Positions 19,439-20,836 of a stretch of DNA of 20,836 bases are shown here, one piece after another. How positions within the stretch are numbered: position 1 is the stretch's first letter; the number at the start of each line of letters is the position of its first letter. This stretch comes from Streptomyces sp. NRRL WC-3742 (lineage in GTDB: Bacteria > Actinomycetota > Actinomycetes > Streptomycetales > Streptomycetaceae). The DNA is taken from the NCBI RefSeq assembly GCF_000720635.1, contig NZ_JOCF01000102.1:1-20836 (forward strand), read 5' to 3'. Made by a program: the position numbers and the translations under genes. The notes under the pieces are model-generated. The model did no database searches and had not been told where the DNA came from. It saw nothing but the letters and a program-made list of their open reading frames with translations.

Positions 19439-20734
19439 TTACCGCTTGCGGTCGACCAGCTTGGTGACGCGGTGACCGAGCTTCTGGGCCGGCTTCTCGA
19501 TCCAGCGGTGGGTCAGGTGGCTGACGGCGAGGACGGCGGCGCAGAAGGCGAAGCCCAGCGCCATGCGTCGGCCGGTGCCGATCGAGGTGACGGAGCCGGG
19601 GCCGATCAGCTTGAGCAGCACGCACAGCAGGACGGCGTGTACCAGGTAGACCGAGTAGCTGATGCCGCCCAGCCAGGTCAGCACCCGGGGCATGCGCCGG
19701 TTGCGCAGCGCCATGCCGACGGCGAACGTCGCCCAGACAGCGAGCAGGGTGATCGGCCACTGCCACTGGATCTCGGGGGTGCGCCGGCCGGTCTCGCCGT
19801 AGCGGCTGCCGACGTAGAGTCCGGCGCCCAGGGTGATGGCGAGGCCGATCCAGCAGACCCAGCGGTTGATCTGGCCCTGCTCGGCGCGGTAGATCGCGGT
19901 GCCGGCGAACATGGTGGAGAGCACGACCAGGCTGAACCAGCCCGGCATCCGGGAGTGCCCCATGACCAGCACGGTGGCCAGGCCGCCCAGGGTCAGCGCC
20001 CCGAGGATCGCCAGCGGCCGTCGGCGGCTCATGATGGCGACCAGGCCCACGGCCATGACGGCGGCGGTGGCGGCGACCAGGCGCTTCTGGCCCGGCAGGG
20101 TGTGGAACAGGGTGAGCACCGGGAAGGCGCCGACGGCGGCCACCGCGACCACGGCGAGGCCCGCGGAGATCTCCGCGCTGCGGCGGTGCAGGCCGAGGAC
20201 GAACAGGGAGGCGACCAGCAGGTAGAAGACCATCTCGTAGGAGAGGGTCCACATCACGTACAGCGTGCCGTTGACGCCCAGGAAGTCGTGCAGCATCGTC
20301 GCGTTGCCCAGGGCGGCGATCGCCGGGTGCGCGGCGGAGAACCAGTGCACCGGGGAGAGCGCCGGGGTGGTGTAGCCGAGCTTCCACACGGCGACGCCCG
20401 CCAGCACGACGAGCAGGCACAGCGGGTAGATGCGGAAGAGCCTGCTGACCCAGAACCCGCGCACGCTGCCCCGCCGCTCCAGGGAGGCCGGCACGATGTA
20501 GCCGCTCACCAGGAAGAAGAGGAAGACGCCGTAGGACCCGAGATCCACGTGGCGGCTGATCCGGACGAAGGTCTCCGGCATGACCAGCTGCGTGAAGTGC
20601 TGGACCACGATGGTCAGCGCGGCCAGGCCGCGCAGGGCGTCGAGCCAGCCGAGGCGGGGCTTCGCCGGAGCGGCGGAGGGCAGGGCGCCGTCCGCCGCCG
20701 CCTGCTGCGGCGGGTTGTGGGATATGAGAGACAC
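19439..20734 (-). CDS. OafA/YrhL-like membrane acyltransferase (acyltransferase 3 family)
   Basis: 431 residues with about ten hydrophobic segments, a typical acyltransferase-3 integral membrane protein. The signature start is LGWLDALRGLAALTIVVQHF, with R35 and the putative catalytic H46, followed by FLFFLVSGYIVPASLERRG, WVSRLFRIYPLC, MWTLSYEMVFYLLV and LGGISYSVYLVHAVLL. These enzymes move acetyl or other acyl groups from the cytosol onto sugars of surface polysaccharides or onto macrolides. There is no C-terminal SGNH domain. The start is a GTG at 20734, with no ribosome binding site. No glycosyltransferase or polysaccharide gene is nearby, so the acceptor is unknown. It ends in a basic tail (KLVDRKR). 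Confidence 0.9.
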   Translation of the reverse strand: MSLISHNPPQQAAADGALPSAAPAKPRLGWLDALRGLAALTIVVQHFTQLVMPETFVRISRHVDLGSYGVFLFFLVSGYIVPASLERRGSVRGFWVSRLFRIYPLCLLVVLAGVAVWKLGYTTPALSPVHWFSAAHPAIAALGNATMLHDFLGVNGTLYVMWTLSYEMVFYLLVASLFVLGLHRRSAEISAGLAVVAVAAVGAFPVLTLFHTLPGQKRLVAATAAVMAVGLVAIMSRRRPLAILGALTLGGLATVLVMGHSRMPGWFSLVVLSTMFAGTAIYRAEQGQINRWVCWIGLAITLGAGLYVGSRYGETGRRTPEIQWQWPITLLAVWATFAVGMALRNRRMPRVLTWLGGISYSVYLVHAVLLCVLLKLIGPGSVTSIGTGRRMALGFAFCAAVLAVSHLTHRWIEKPAQKLGHRVTKLVDRKR

Positions 20735-20740
20735 CCGAGG

Positions 20741-20746
20741 AGGTTA
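20741..20746 (-). promoter_or_regulatory. Possible -10 box of the acyltransferase gene, leaderless
   Basis: TAACCT on the minus strand lies exactly 6 nt before the GTG start, and no ribosome binding site intervenes (the strand reads CCTCC there, not GGAGG), which suggests transcription starts at the start codon. No good -35 is visible. From here to the window end I see no gene. Confidence 0.4.
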
Positions 20747-20836
20747 GCGCAGCGTTCGTACGCCAGATCGACCCGCGTGCCGACCGTTGTGCGCCCGCGA
20801 TCGGTCAGCGGCGGGCGGGTTCGTGGGGGCGGGGGG

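Noticed and set aside
20747..20836. A divergent gene start at the right edge
   Set aside because: No start codon with ribosome binding site or conserved sequence can be seen in the remaining 90 bp.

Overview
The window is very GC-rich, with strong third-position GC bias, near-universal GTG/ATG starts behind purine-rich ribosome binding sites, several apparently leaderless genes and only one in-frame TTA codon that I found. Together with the gene content (TerD, Mut7-C, secreted ricin-type lectin, CocE-type hydrolase, Uma2, many TetR regulators), this points to a Streptomyces or close relative (Streptomycetaceae), in an accessory stretch of the chromosome. I see no rRNA, tRNA, CRISPR array, insertion sequence or phage gene.

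Layout. (a) 1-1961: a partial NmrA/QorB-like NAD(P)H-dependent oxidoreductase on the minus strand, divergent from an HxlR/QorR-like redox regulator, then a GNAT acetyltransferase. (b) 1982-4301: a TetR regulator behind a perfect hairpin/operator, then a class A FAD monooxygenase, a typical self-regulated detoxification or resistance pair. The monooxygenase has a TTA codon at residue 5, so it may depend on bldA. A perfect 48-bp palindrome follows it. (c) 4470-9898: the most interesting block. A SAM methyltransferase and a tight three-gene PLP operon are each preceded by near-identical AT-rich Zur/Fur-like boxes. The operon encodes a Y4yA-like decarboxylase-fold enzyme, a cysteine-synthase-like enzyme fused to a rhodanese, and a SufS-like cysteine desulfurase. 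I infer a metal-regulated pathway for a sulfur- or diamino-acid-containing small molecule, possibly metallophore-like. Its product is unknown, and no NRPS, PKS or NIS synthetase lies in the window.

(d) 9956-16766: a secreted six-cysteine ricin-B lectin (minus); a Mut7-C RNase-type protein; a secreted CocE/NonD hydrolase; a divergent class I inorganic pyrophosphatase with a catalytic Asp-to-Glu change; a secreted pyroglutamyl-peptidase-like protein (minus) whose nucleophilic Cys is Ser; and a TerD protein with an unusual C-terminal extension behind an ECF-type promoter. (e) 16869-18636: a TetR regulator divergent from an aldo/keto reductase, with two matching 24-bp operators between them. (f) 18798-20734: a Uma2-family nuclease-fold protein convergent with an OafA-like membrane acyltransferase across a strong hairpin.

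Convergent gene pairs are mostly separated by clear GC-rich hairpins. All assignments come from reading motifs by eye; no database search was run. Regulatory calls are inferences from sequence pattern only.
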